Positions 54,632 to 63,919 of a stretch of 64,000 nt of DNA are shown one piece after another. The stretch comes from Tengunoibacter tsumagoiensis (GTDB lineage Bacteria; Chloroflexota; Ktedonobacteria; Ktedonobacterales; Ktedonobacteraceae), in the NCBI RefSeq assembly GCF_003967535.1, contig NZ_BIFR01000002.1:1426001-1490000 (forward strand), written 5' to 3'. Within the stretch, counting starts at the first letter, position 1. Every line of letters starts with the position of its first letter. Under the pieces are notes generated by a model that saw only the letters and a list, made by a program, of their open reading frames with translations, was not told where the DNA came from and searched no databases. Both the position numbers and the translations under genes were made by a program.

Positions 54632-55381
54632 GTGACAAAGTTAGCAAACAAAATAGCAGTGATCACAGGTGGGAATAGCGGCATTGGTCTTGCCACGGCC
54701 AAACGCTTCGTTACTGAAGGTGCGTATGTCTACATTACTGGTCGCCGTCAGGCTGAATTAGATGAAGCCGTCAAAGCTATCGAGAAGAATGTCACTGGTA
54801 TTCAGAGTGATGTTTCACAACTGGCAGATTTAGATCGCTTATATGCAACCGTCAAACAGAAACACGGTCATATCGATATTCTTTTCGCCAATGCGGGCCT
54901 TGGTGAATTTGCTTCATTGGACAAGGTCACCGAGGCCCATTTTGATAAAACCTTTGATGTGAACGTGAAAGGGATTGTCTTCACCGTACAAAAGGCATTA
55001 CCATTCATGGGTGAGGGTGGCTCAATCATCCTGACGGCATCCAGTACAGTCCATCAAGGCATAGGTGGTTTTAGTGTGTATAGTGCGAGTAACGCAGCGA
55101 TCCGCTCATTTGCGCGAAGTTGGACTCTTGATCTGAAAGGTCGTGGTATCCGTGTCAATGCCATTAGCCCTGGCCCCACCGATACCCCCGGATGGCGCGC
55201 TCTAGTCAAAACTGAAGAGGAGCTCAAGCAGATGATAGCAGCCTCTGAGGCGAGTGTCCCTCTTGGTCGTATGGCACAACCCGATGAGATTGCGAAAGCG
55301 GTTGTCTTCCTGGCCTCAGACGATAGTAGTTATGTTAATGGAAGTGAACTGGCGGTTGATGGCGGAGAGGCACAGGTGTAA
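54632..55381 (+). CDS. Classical short-chain dehydrogenase/reductase
   Basis: 249 aa. AVITGGNSGIGLATAKRF (cofactor loop), NAGLGEFA, catalytic Ser in LTASSTVHQG and YxxxN in YSASNAAIRS: the usual catalytic Lys is Asn in the YSASN segment, an unusual change. C-terminal DDSSYVNGSELAVDGG. The Lys-to-Asn change recurs in some SDRs of this type; activity should not be assumed. Confidence 0.87.
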   Translation: MTKLANKIAVITGGNSGIGLATAKRFVTEGAYVYITGRRQAELDEAVKAIEKNVTGIQSDVSQLADLDRLYATVKQKHGHIDILFANAGLGEFASLDKVTEAHFDKTFDVNVKGIVFTVQKALPFMGEGGSIILTASSTVHQGIGGFSVYSASNAAIRSFARSWTLDLKGRGIRVNAISPGPTDTPGWRALVKTEEELKQMIAASEASVPLGRMAQPDEIAKAVVFLASDDSSYVNGSELAVDGGEAQV

Positions 55382-55479
55382 AGAAGACGGCCTCTGACCA
55401 AAAGAACGCTTCTGCTGCTCATTGAACAGGTGCCAAAGCAACGCACCCCCGGGCCATACATATGTTAATCTGGCATGTC

Positions 55480-57240
55480 TTAGCGAGATTTCAACTGCTC
55501 ATCGTAGTATTGGGAATAGAGACCACCTTGCTGGAGCAGTTCCGCATGCGTTCCACGCTCGACAATGCGTCCAGCGTTCATTACCAGGATCTGGTCGGCA
55601 GAGAGAATCGTTGAGAGACGGTGAGCAATCGCCAGAGTTGTGCGCCCCATCTGAAGTTCTGCGAGAGCTGCTTGAAGCAGGCGCTCAGAGCGCGTATCGA
55701 GGGCACTGGTCGCCTCATCCAGAATCAAGATGCGCGGATTTTTGAGCAAGACACGGGCGATTGCTACGCGCTGCTTCTCCCCGCCTGAGAGCACGTAGCC
55801 ACGTGGGCCAACCACTGTCTCGTAGCCGTTTGGGAGTTGCAGAATGCGTTCGTGGATCTGAGCGGCCTGCGCAGCGGCAATCACCTCCTCATCAGCAGCG
55901 CCGGGCCGCCCGTAGGCGATATTCTCGCGAATCGTCGTGTGAAGCAGGTAGGTTTCCTGTGTCACTATCCCGATATGCTGGAGCAGGCTCTCTTGCGTCA
56001 CAGAGCGTACATCATGACCATCGATCTCTACTGCGCCTTGCCCTACATCGTAAAACCTGGGCAATAGGCAGGCTGTCGTGGACTTGCCTGCGCCACTCGG
56101 ACCAACCAGAGCGACAAGTTGTCCAGGCTGAACCGCGAAGTCGATATCAATGAGAGCTGGCTGCTCCGGTTGATAACAAAAACTCACATGATGGAAGCGA
56201 ATATGCCCGGCGACATGATCAAGCGCCCTGGCATTGGAACAGTCGGCAATCTCGATTGGCAGATCAAGGTATGCAAAAAGGCGCTCGAAGAGGGAAAGCG
56301 CTGATTGGATATCAAGAGGAATGCTGAGCAACTGACGCAGTGTGGGAAAGAACTGGCTTTGTAGAGCGATAAAGGCAATCAACGAACCAGGGCTGAGTCG
56401 ACCACCCATAACCTGAAGTCCTCCGAAATAGTAGACCAGGGCCGGGACAATGTTGAAAAAGAGATGGAAGCTCAACAGGAACCAACGCCCAACCATCGTC
56501 TGGCGGACCTGTATAGTCACAAGTCGTTCACTTAGAGCTTTGAAACGTGTCGTCTCGGCTCGTTGCCTCCCGAAACTCTTCACAAGAAGTGCTCCACTGA
56601 CATTGAGTGTCTCCTCAAGTACAGACAAGACGTCGGCCAATGTCTGCTGCTTCTCTTTGCTTGCCCCTCGTAAAACAGCCCCCACGCGCACAGCGAGAGA
56701 GACAAAAATTGGCGTCAGGCCGAGGGAAAGAAGGGTCAGCGGCACATTTAAACTCAACATCACAAGCAGCGTTGTTAGCATCCCGATAGAGTGAGAGAGC
56801 GTCCCGCTCAGACCATTGCTAAGTACATCACTCACTCCATTGATATCGTTGGTCAGGCGCGAGATGATCTCACCGGTGCGCTCCGAACTGTAGAATCTCA
56901 GGGCAACTGCTTGAAGACGGGCATATAGACCAATCCGCAGATCGTGCATGACATACTGAGCCAGTGTTATCCCCACGTAATCGAGCGCAATGCTGACCAC
57001 ACCGGTAAACATCGGCAGAACGATCAGCGCAAGGACCAGCCAGGCCAGTAAGGTAACATCTTTGCGCAGGAAAGCCTGATCAATGATCATTTTTGTGACT
57101 TCAGGGACAACAGCAGTGCCAAGGGTAGAGTTTATCAGGATCATGACGATAATCAGAAGCACACGCCACCAGTATGGACGAAAGGTCTGGATAATACGCC
57201 CTGTTGTGGGAAATCTGTTTGATTGAGTGGTACGCAGCAC
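55480..57240 (-). CDS. ABC exporter (fused permease-ATPase)
   Basis: 586 aa half-transporter. Six membrane helices in the first ~310 residues; ATPase with Walker A LVGPSGAGKST, Q-loop VTQETYLLH, signature LSGGEKQRVAIAR, Walker B ILILDEATSALD and H-loop AIAHRLS. The GTG at 57240 is chosen because AGGAGG lies 6 bp upstream. It should act as a homodimer exporting lipids, drugs or peptides. No operon partner. Confidence 0.93.
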   Translation of the reverse strand: MLRTTQSNRFPTTGRIIQTFRPYWWRVLLIIVMILINSTLGTAVVPEVTKMIIDQAFLRKDVTLLAWLVLALIVLPMFTGVVSIALDYVGITLAQYVMHDLRIGLYARLQAVALRFYSSERTGEIISRLTNDINGVSDVLSNGLSGTLSHSIGMLTTLLVMLSLNVPLTLLSLGLTPIFVSLAVRVGAVLRGASKEKQQTLADVLSVLEETLNVSGALLVKSFGRQRAETTRFKALSERLVTIQVRQTMVGRWFLLSFHLFFNIVPALVYYFGGLQVMGGRLSPGSLIAFIALQSQFFPTLRQLLSIPLDIQSALSLFERLFAYLDLPIEIADCSNARALDHVAGHIRFHHVSFCYQPEQPALIDIDFAVQPGQLVALVGPSGAGKSTTACLLPRFYDVGQGAVEIDGHDVRSVTQESLLQHIGIVTQETYLLHTTIRENIAYGRPGAADEEVIAAAQAAQIHERILQLPNGYETVVGPRGYVLSGGEKQRVAIARVLLKNPRILILDEATSALDTRSERLLQAALAELQMGRTTLAIAHRLSTILSADQILVMNAGRIVERGTHAELLQQGGLYSQYYDEQLKSR

Positions 57241-58071
57241 ACGTTTCCTCCTGAAAGCAGAGAGACAAACAGAGAGTGCCACACCAGCCAGGCCCGTAAT
57301 GGTATATAAAACTTGTCAGGCTTTGTAAGGCATCTATTGATGAGTTAAAAAGCAGACGATGAGGCTACATTGAGCGTATGGGTGGGAAATACCATGTGGG
57401 GTTGGAGATTGGGTGGCGAGGCATCTATTATACACCCAAAACTGGAGAAATCCTGATTTTTGCAGAGGGGAGAGATTCCAATTCCTTTTCGTTCGCAGAA
57501 GCATTTTGTTTCGAGCTATACATTCCTTTTGCATGATTCCTATAAATGGCAGTGAAGGGCGCTCTGCGGACGCCACAATCACTGCAGTTCTGTATACCGT
57601 TCGCCAGGGGTCTCAGCCGATATGCCCTCTTCTCTGAGATCGAACTGAACCCAAAAGGAGGAGCGCTACGTTAGCTGTCACCAGGGGCAGAGTAGCGGTT
57701 AATACAGGTAATAGTTTGTTTAACGCCTCTTATTGAATAAAGACTTGGTACAAAAATACGTACCTATCCTCCTTGCAAAAAATGATCCAGTTGAGAGCCT
57801 CATGTCAATATGTGCGGCAAGGTTTTTTGCGCCGAACTCAAAGAGTGGATATGAGAGGCAAAGAAATATGAAACCTCGCCACGACCTCTTTGAGATATTA
57901 CTCATTGGACTAAAATCCTTGTCAGGATAACCGAGAGACTCAGCAAAACAAGCAGAACCCAATTAGAATGGAGGACCGAAATTTTCCTAAATCGGTGGTA
58001 GACTCAAAGAGGTTTATAATGAACAGTTCTGACAAAGAGTCACTACTGATAAAGGGAAAGAGAAAACCGTT
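57241..58071. other. Long spacer with a dispersed repeat
   Basis: No gene supported. It includes the promoter of the ABC exporter, the 37-bp repeat at 57662, and the promoter of the DUF3224 gene. A short plus-strand stretch (57733-57930, LVQKYVPILLAKNDP) is open but unrecognised. Confidence 0.4.
57662..57698 (-). repeat. 37-bp repeat, inverted copy
   Basis: On the minus strand it reads CCGCTACTCTGCCCCTGGTG, then ACAGCTAACGTAGCGCT. It matches 60545-60581 at 36 of 37 positions in opposite orientation. The two copies bracket 2.9 kb containing an integrase and Tn3 transposase remnants. Confidence 0.85.
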
Positions 58072-58470
58072 ATGAGTATCCACACGAAATCCGACTTTAA
58101 GATTAGCTCTTGGGATCAACGTCCTTACGACGAGCCGAAGGATGGTGCTACGCTCTTGCAAATAGACGTGAAAAGGAGTTTTCAGGGTGACATTGAAGCT
58201 GAGAGTACAGCTGTCCTCCTCATGTGCCAAGCTGGTGACGGCTCAGCTGGTTACGTTGCCACAGAGAAAGTCGTAGGGCGCATCGGAAGCCGCTTTGGGA
58301 GTTTCGTCATTCAACATGGTGGGGCGGTAGCGAGTGGCAACGTTACAGATTCCTTCGGATACGTTGTCCCCGGTTCAGGCACAGACGAATTGCAAGGGTT
58401 GCGCGGGCACTGTGTATGGCATCACGATGAGCACGAGGCGACGTTCACCCTCGACTACGACATCGAATAG
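58072..58470 (+). CDS. DUF3224-family protein
   Basis: 132 aa. KISSWDQRPYDEPKDGATLLQIDVKRSFQGDIEAES, GYVATEKVVGRIGSRFGSFVIQHGG and VVPGSGTDELQGLRG are the conserved beta-strands of the allene-oxide-cyclase-like DUF3224 barrel. Stand-alone. Function unknown. Confidence 0.85.
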   Translation: MSIHTKSDFKISSWDQRPYDEPKDGATLLQIDVKRSFQGDIEAESTAVLLMCQAGDGSAGYVATEKVVGRIGSRFGSFVIQHGGAVASGNVTDSFGYVVPGSGTDELQGLRGHCVWHHDEHEATFTLDYDIE

Positions 58471-58800
58471 CGCGTCTCATGCTTATATCTCCGTTTGGGC
58501 ATAGCTCTCCTTCCAAGACAACATACCAGATTTCGATGCAAGAGGAAGAGCTTGCTACATGTATGCAAGGAATGCGCACGTTGATAAGCGCTGTGGGAAG
58601 CGATGTTCCACCTCAGCCTTCTCCTTCATCCGTGACCAAACGAATCGACGAGGAATCGACGCTTTCCCAGAAGGAGATACTGCACATATATGAAAGCAAA
58701 GCAGAACAGAGCCAGGAGCGAGATCGACGTTCTTGAGGCGATGAGACGAGAGCGTCAAACGAAAAAGCTGCAAAATCTATAGAAAAGAGAGGAGAATTAC
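58471..58800 (+). pseudogene. Frameshifted unassigned small gene
   Basis: Open stretches read SSVTKRIDEESTLSQKEILH then IYESKAEQSQERDRR, and after a frame change at ~58730, LEAMRRERQTKKLQN with a stop at 58779. The charged helical composition looks coding but no family is recognised. Confidence 0.35.
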
Positions 58801-59166
58801 ATGACAAAAGAGGACACCAAGAATCTCATCCTTCGTATGTACGACGCATTTAACACCAGAAATCTGGCTGCTGTAGACGAGATTTTCGCCTCAGACTTTT
58901 ATAGTCACCCTCTGAAAACAGGAATTGAGGGTGTCAAAAAATCCTATGCAGCAAGATTTCAAGCATTTCCAGACATCCGGGTCGCTGTTGAGGAGTTGTT
59001 GATTGATGGAGAGAAGGTTGCCAGTCGTACCAGTCTGCATGGAATTCCAGCCATGGCTGACGGTAATCAGCCGATGATCCTAGAAATTATTCGGGTCCAG
59101 AATCAACGGATTGCTGAAGTCTGGGCATTGACAAACATGAGGGCCACGCGGGCCGAGCCTTCTTGA
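58801..59166 (+). CDS. SnoaL-like (NTF2-fold) protein
   Basis: 121 aa. ILRMYDAFNTRNLAAVDEIFASDFYSH, GIEGVKKSYAARFQAFPDIRVAVEELL and IAEVWALTNM fit the ester-cyclase/SnoaL fold, with the His/Asp pocket residues near SHPL and FPDI. AGGAGA precedes the start. Confidence 0.87.
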   Translation: MTKEDTKNLILRMYDAFNTRNLAAVDEIFASDFYSHPLKTGIEGVKKSYAARFQAFPDIRVAVEELLIDGEKVASRTSLHGIPAMADGNQPMILEIIRVQNQRIAEVWALTNMRATRAEPS

Positions 59167-59201
59167 ACAGGAGAAAGAGCAGAAATGCTAACGCTGGTAT
59201 G

Positions 59202-59906
59202 CTACTGGATCGGGAATCGCTCCATTGCTTGATTGTAAGAGGGTTGGGCGTCAGCCAGAGAAAGCCTAGAGTAGATCTCTAACGATTGGCGCGTTGCATG
59301 TCCAGAATAGGGCTGGATAAGAGCATCATCGATGCCCTCTTTTTTGAGCCAGGTGAAGAGGAAATGCCGCCATTTGTGGGAAGACATCGAACGTGTAATG
59401 CCTGCTTAGGCCGCGTAGCGCGCCAGCATTTTGCGCACCCCTCGATCTGTATACCGACGCTTGCGCACTGACTCGAACAAATACACTGCTCTATGGACTT
59501 TCATCTGCTCCATGTGCAGCGCGAGCAATTCGCGGAAGGCATAGGGGAAGGGAACCTTCCGGTCCTTGCTCCCCTTGCCCTGGGTAATGCGAATCTGGCA
59601 CCGCTCGACATCGACCTCGGTGAGACGGATCGCCATCAGTTCGCTGACGCGGATGCCTGTGTAGAAGAGCGTTTTGATCAGCACCATATCCCCGAAGTTC
59701 TGGCAGTTCCACACCGCCTGGTAGAAGCGGTGAATCTCCTCCTCCGTGGGAACCTCTGGAAGCCTGGCCTCTTTCCGAGGAACTTCAATTTCCAGCGCTT
59801 CGCGCAGCGCTCGAAAGACGCTTTTGAGGTAGGAATAATCAGGCCGCTCCGCGCGAAGCAGCTTTGCTAATTCTTTTGCCTTTTTCTTTGGGGGTGTCCG
59901 AGTCAT
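59202..59906 (-). pseudogene. Tyrosine recombinase/integrase with in-frame stop
   Basis: The start at 59906 is followed by a core-binding helix region (LAKLLRAERPDYSYLKSVFRALREALE) and catalytic domain: Arg in TGIRVSELMAIRL, Lys in TQGKGSKDRKVPFPY. A TAA (59406-59408) then falls between ARYAA and AGITRSMSSHKWRHF. The downstream part in the same frame supplies the HKWR, the SGH and the nucleophile Tyr in EIYSRL. One substitution (CAA to TAA is simplest) would explain it. Without readthrough the product lacks half its active site. Confidence 0.85.
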
Positions 59907-60364
59907 TGGTCTGGCCTTTCTGTGTAAGAACCATGAGTATCTACATAGTTTTTCTCGATCTCGGCATCGGTGCAATGGCGTAGCAGCCCTTCGATCATCG
60001 CCGCCACCTCTGAGGAGGAGGAGCAGCTCTTGAACTGTGAGTAGATACAGGTAGACTTGCGTTCGACATGCCAATAAATCATAATGCCAGGACCACGATA
60101 GCGAATATGCCACTCTGTGAGCAGGTTCTGGTTCCACGCCCCAAATTTCTTGGAGTCGGACGCACATGCCGTCGTTCCTTCTCCCCAAATGTCAGCGCGC
60201 CGGATCTCAAAGATCGTATTGGCGACATGCGCGATGGCATTGCGCAGTTGCTCTTTGTGAATATAGCGGGAACGCACATAGCGCAAATCAGATTCGGTCG
60301 TGCCAGGATCGGCGCTGGGAAGACGTTTGAATCCGGTGTTGGTCCCCAGTCCATCCCCTTTCAA
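59903..60364 (-). pseudogene. Tn3-family transposase fragment
   Basis: Encodes GLGTNTGFKR, YIHKEQLRNAIAHVANTIFE, ACASDSKKFGAWNQNLLTEW, GIMIYWHVERKSTCIYSQFK and SSEVAAMIEGLLRHCTDAEI, the DDE catalytic-domain hallmark of Tn3-type TnpA. It ends at THGSYTER where the family continues HGQS and ~300 more residues. The N-terminal ~600 residues are also absent. The integrase start overlaps its end by 4 bp, so this is a fusion scar. Confidence 0.85.
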
Positions 60365-60544
60365 TTCATGAGCCTGTCAGTTCCTCAAATGGAGAGTGTC
60401 GGAACTGGCTGCTTCTTCATGAATACAACGGACGAATACCTCTGAGCACAACACATGATGCTCTTGATAGGGCAAATGGGGTCAGGTTCTTTTCCAGAAA
60501 AAAAGACGGAAATTACCTGTAAGAAAGATGGATGCTCGTATTGC

Positions 60545-60581
60545 CCGCTACTCTGCCCCTGGTGACAGCTTACGTAGCGCT
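60545..60581 (+). repeat. 37-bp repeat, direct copy
   Basis: CCGCTACTCTGCCCCTGGTG, then ACAGCTTACGTAGCGCT. Inverted partner at 57662, 25-bp relative at 29453, and core at 14690. It contains the palindrome GTAGCGCTAC. The remaining 60365-60657 spacer has no supportable gene. Confidence 0.85.
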
Positions 60582-60657
60582 ACCCCCAAAAGGAGGATGT
60601 ATCGGCGCAGGCGCTATCCTCCGCAAAACTGCGCCGATAAGACAACTGGAACGATCG

Positions 60658-61185
60658 CTAAAATGCTTGTGTCCGGGCTTCCCGGATCCAGCTATTGCTT
60701 CCTGTCCTGTACATGCCAGCAGCCCAGGCCGTTGTCCAGTCAGGATCGTCTACCATGCCAGAATAACACGAGGTCTGGCCAGGATAGACAATCTTATCGC
60801 CGGTCGTGCAGTCATACTGCCGATTATCAGAAGTCCGCGTAATGATGGCATTTCCATAATGACCGGATGGCACACGATCGCTAAAGATGACCAGCGCCCA
60901 CGCAGAACCGCACGTTGGGCTATAGCGAAGGATAATGTCTTCCGTCAACCCACCTAAATCCGAACTCGTGGCGTCATATTTATCTATTGCATCAAGATAA
61001 CAGTTCCATTGGATTGGATCTTTCCCATCGCAACTGACACCTGTGCCGCCACCACAGTAAACAAGGGCTGCGGACCGCGTTGGAACAGTGGCGTGCGCGG
61101 AGGCAGCCCCTGTATTGAGAGCCAGTGCGGTGCAGAGTACCAGAGCCATGAGTCCGAACAGAACCAGGCGTTTGACGTTGAACAT
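60658..61185 (-). CDS. Secreted DUF2690-like protein
   Basis: 175 aa. Signal peptide (VKRLVLFGLMALVLCTALALNTGAASA), then VSCDGKDPIQWNCYLDAID, IILRYSPTCGSAWALVIF and YDCTTGDKIVYPG, with six cysteines as in the DUF2690 family of extracellular proteins. The start at 61185 has AAAGGA upstream. First of three secreted proteins in a row from this end; role unknown. Confidence 0.82.
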   Translation of the reverse strand: MFNVKRLVLFGLMALVLCTALALNTGAASAHATVPTRSAALVYCGGGTGVSCDGKDPIQWNCYLDAIDKYDATSSDLGGLTEDIILRYSPTCGSAWALVIFSDRVPSGHYGNAIITRTSDNRQYDCTTGDKIVYPGQTSCYSGMVDDPDWTTAWAAGMYRTGSNSWIREARTQAF

Positions 61186-61351
61186 GTTCCGTCCTTTATG
61201 CATAGAAGATATCCCTTTCTCTCCAGAAGAAGCAGAAAGGATGAAGATCGAACCTTTCTGCTCTCTGGTGCTTGCTTGTTGGAAAAGGCTGCTGTGCCTG
61301 AAAAGCATGGCAGTTCTTCATAAAAAGCAAACAACTGGTCGAAACAACGTG

Positions 61352-61885
61352 CTAGCCGCAGTGGCCAACAAACGGACTATCGCCGCCGCCATCGATGATA
61401 CTTTGCCATTCGATATCGGCCCACACAGCGATACAATGTCCTTTGCCATAGACCCCAACTGGGCCAGCATAGTAGTGATAGGTATAAGGACCATCCTCGT
61501 CGTGCTGTATCCACGTACAGCCGTCTGAACCATACCCCTCTTGACAGGTCGCAATATTTATATCGAGAGATTGCGCCTGACCATAGGCTGGCCCCACAGC
61601 ATAAAGATAGGCACAATTATAGCCGGTTGTACTGTTATAGTAGACATCCACTTCTGCAATCGTCGTATTCGTGAAACGAGCCTTGATCGGCTCGGACTCA
61701 ATCAAATTTCCCAATGAGCTACAATGGGCCGTATTGATCTGAGGAATGGCCGCCTGAGTTTTCAAGCTCTGCCCTGCATTGGCCGCGTGCGCCTGAGGCG
61801 CGATAAAGCCTATCCCTCCAAGCGTAAACAACAAAGCGAGGGCGAAGAGTACCAGTCTGACACGATGACGGAAATGAGACACCAT
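61352..61885 (-). CDS. Secreted hypothetical protein
   Basis: 177 aa. Signal peptide ends near PQAHA-ANA. The mature part has four Cys and a Tyr-rich beta pattern (DVYYNSTTGYNCAYLYAVGP, GPYTYHYYAGPVGVYGKGHC). No family recognised; the pattern resembles small extracellular beta proteins found beside DUF2690 in actinomycetes. AAGAAAGGA precedes the start at 61885. Confidence 0.7.
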   Translation of the reverse strand: MVSHFRHRVRLVLFALALLFTLGGIGFIAPQAHAANAGQSLKTQAAIPQINTAHCSSLGNLIESEPIKARFTNTTIAEVDVYYNSTTGYNCAYLYAVGPAYGQAQSLDINIATCQEGYGSDGCTWIQHDEDGPYTYHYYAGPVGVYGKGHCIAVWADIEWQSIIDGGGDSPFVGHCG

Positions 61886-61942
61886 GAGTAATCCTTTCTT
61901 CACGAAACTCAGAGAACATCCAGGAACTAAGAGATGCTGTAG

Positions 61943-61994
61943 GTGGTGGAAGGGGTTTGTCAGAACAACGTGCCTGACAAACCCCTTCCACCAC
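61943..61994. terminator. 21-bp perfect hairpin after the tachylectin-amidase gene
   Basis: GTGGTGGAAGGGGTTTGTCA plus G (61943-61963) pairs perfectly with 61974-61994 around a 10-base loop. It lies 24 bp after the stop of the gene at 62018. No T-run; probable transcript end between two secreted-protein genes. Confidence 0.65.
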
Positions 61995-62017
61995 GTTCAT
62001 GCGAAGGTTGATTTTGT

Positions 62018-63400
62018 TTAGTAAAGGTGCACAATATGCGCGGAGTACCCGTTCCATGCCTGGTAGTTATTATAGGGAATTTGGTAATCTGCATCATTAT
62101 GTGCGTCGACCAGGGTATCACTCCCATCACGCGTGGTTCCTACTTGCACAAGCAATGCAGCATGTTCTAATGTCCCACTGCCATTTCTGTAGAACGCAAT
62201 ATCACCTGGCGCGGCTTGCGCAGGATTATCTCCAACATCTACCCCAAGGTGATTGTTGATCAGATAGCTGTAGAGGTCAGGAACATACGCAAGACTATAC
62301 CCCTGGTAACTGGCATACTGGTTAGATGTCGAGGTATTGGCATCCAGCCCTGGAAAGTAGCCATTGGCCGCTAAGGAACGGGCCACAAATTCAGCACATT
62401 CGAAGTTTGGCTGCGATGCGCCGGTGCTGACGGTATAGTACGAGGTACTGGAGGTGTTATACCATTCCCAGGTCCAGTGGGTCTGGGCATAAGCCACCGA
62501 GTTGCCACAGGCATCGACATCAGCAAAGGTTGACCAGTCACCAGACCAGCCGCTCCCAATCGCGTTGCCACTTCCCGAAGCCCAGGATGAAGAGCCATTC
62601 AAGTAGCCGAGGTGATCATACCAGTACAGGTGGCCCGTACTATTAATCGCATAGATGATGCCTCCGCCAGCAGAGAAATGGGAGAGGATGCCGTTACCTC
62701 TGCCCCAACCGTTACTAACAACGTTGCCACTTCCCGAAGCCCAGGACGAGGAGCCAGTCAGGTAGCCCAGATGGCGGTACCAGTGCAAGGAGCCGGAACC
62801 ATCCACCGTATAGATGATGCCATTTCCGCCCGAAAAAGCCTGAAGATTACTCCAACTCGTACCAACAACGTTGCCACTTCCCGTAGCCCAACCCGAGGAA
62901 CCAGTAAGGTAGCCCAGATGGCGATACCAGTGCAAATTGCCAGCGGTGTCGATGCCGTAAATCACCCCATCTCCACCAGAGAATACGGATGTGAAGCCTC
63001 CCCAACTGCTCCCAATCGCGTTGCCACTTCCCGAAGCCCAGGACGAGGTACCATTAAGATAGCCGAGGTGACGATACCAGCGCAAATTGCCAGCAGAGTC
63101 GATGCCATAGATGATGCCATTTCCACCGGAGAAGGCCTGGAGACCCGCCCAGTTGGAGCCAACCGTGTTGCCGGTACCTGAAGCCCAGGCTGCGGAACCA
63201 CCGGTCGGGTCAGCATGCCCATACCAAAGCAGATTCCCAGGAATATAATAGACTGGCGCAGTACTGATGCAGGATGGTCTCGATGTGGCTGCGGCTGCAG
63301 GTTTTGATCCCACAACGAACAGGCTCGCTGCTAAAATGGCTAAAGCCACGAAAAGAACAGCCTTGCGTAGCGCAGCGTAGTTGTAGATAGACAATAGCAC
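62018..63400 (-). CDS. Secreted tachylectin-like propeller fused to amidase/CHAP-like domain
   Basis: 460 aa. Signal peptide to ~38 (AVLFVALAILAASLFVV). Residues ~50-285 are five ~50-residue repeats with pattern GNLHWYRHLGYLTGSSGWAS and GIIYGID, a tachylectin-2-type beta-propeller that should bind GlcNAc-like sugars. Residues ~310-460 resemble an Amidase_6/CHAP peptidase: Cys in NFECAEFVARSLAANG, His in GTLEHAALLVQVG, and an acidic residue in LVDAHND. Likely a wall-binding hydrolase. The start is GTG 63400 with GAAAGG upstream. The rest of 63401-63717 has no gene. Confidence 0.87.
   Translation of the reverse strand: MLLSIYNYAALRKAVLFVALAILAASLFVVGSKPAAAATSRPSCISTAPVYYIPGNLLWYGHADPTGGSAAWASGTGNTVGSNWAGLQAFSGGNGIIYGIDSAGNLRWYRHLGYLNGTSSWASGSGNAIGSSWGGFTSVFSGGDGVIYGIDTAGNLHWYRHLGYLTGSSGWATGSGNVVGTSWSNLQAFSGGNGIIYTVDGSGSLHWYRHLGYLTGSSSWASGSGNVVSNGWGRGNGILSHFSAGGGIIYAINSTGHLYWYDHLGYLNGSSSWASGSGNAIGSGWSGDWSTFADVDACGNSVAYAQTHWTWEWYNTSSTSYYTVSTGASQPNFECAEFVARSLAANGYFPGLDANTSTSNQYASYQGYSLAYVPDLYSYLINNHLGVDVGDNPAQAAPGDIAFYRNGSGTLEHAALLVQVGTTRDGSDTLVDAHNDADYQIPYNNYQAWNGYSAHIVHLY
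62560..63245 (-). repeat. Five ~150-bp tandem repeats (propeller blades)
   Basis: In-frame repeats sharing GCGTTGCCACTTCCCGAAGC and GCCCAGATGGCG-type segments within the tachylectin-like gene. Nearly identical blades suggest expansion by recombination. Confidence 0.85.
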
Positions 63401-63717
63401 ATACCTTTCTCATAAAAAACAGGAACATTACCAAAAAAGTTTAAAGATCCACATACCTCTTTTTAAAGATCCATCATCTCTGTTGAGAAAGCAGGAGTGT
63501 GAAAACCCTTGTAGAGATTCCCGAAACACAACAGCTTTTACAGCATACTTCTGGTTCCTTTCGGTGAAACCCGCATAGACAATAAAGCTTCATAAGATAT
63601 GGAGAAACAATGACAAGGAATACTCCTTTTTTTTCTTCATACCCATTGAAGCCACTGGCTTCACTAGAAAGCATAAAATAGAAGTTACACAATATAGCTG
63701 TGCAATTGTGTGCAAAG

Positions 63718-63739
63718 GTAGGCCTTAGAAAAGGCCTAC
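63718..63739. terminator. GTAGGCCTT / AAGGCCTAC hairpin
   Basis: A 9-bp stem with a 4-base loop, between the TPR gene tail and the secreted-protein gene. Position fits a terminator on the minus strand for the TPR gene. No strong T-run. Confidence 0.45.
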
Positions 63740-63919
63740 CGATCGCTGACGGTTTTGATGCACAAGATGTTCTCAAATTCGCCAGTAGTGGCGTTCGGAG
63801 TAGACTGTAGGAGGCGGAAGAAGTATTGACGTTGATCGAGCACAATAGACGATCTTTTTGTAAACTTTTTCCTCTTTTTTGTTGAAAAAGAAAAAAAACA
63901 TCGAAAGGCGCTTTTTATC

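Noticed and set aside
57733..57930. 65-codon plus-strand open frame
   Set aside because: No ribosome site and no recognised family; noted only as part of the spacer.
60478..60516. GGGGTCAGGTTCTTTTCC... as a Tn3 terminal repeat
   Set aside because: The G-run faces the wrong way for the transposase fragment and no partner end was found.
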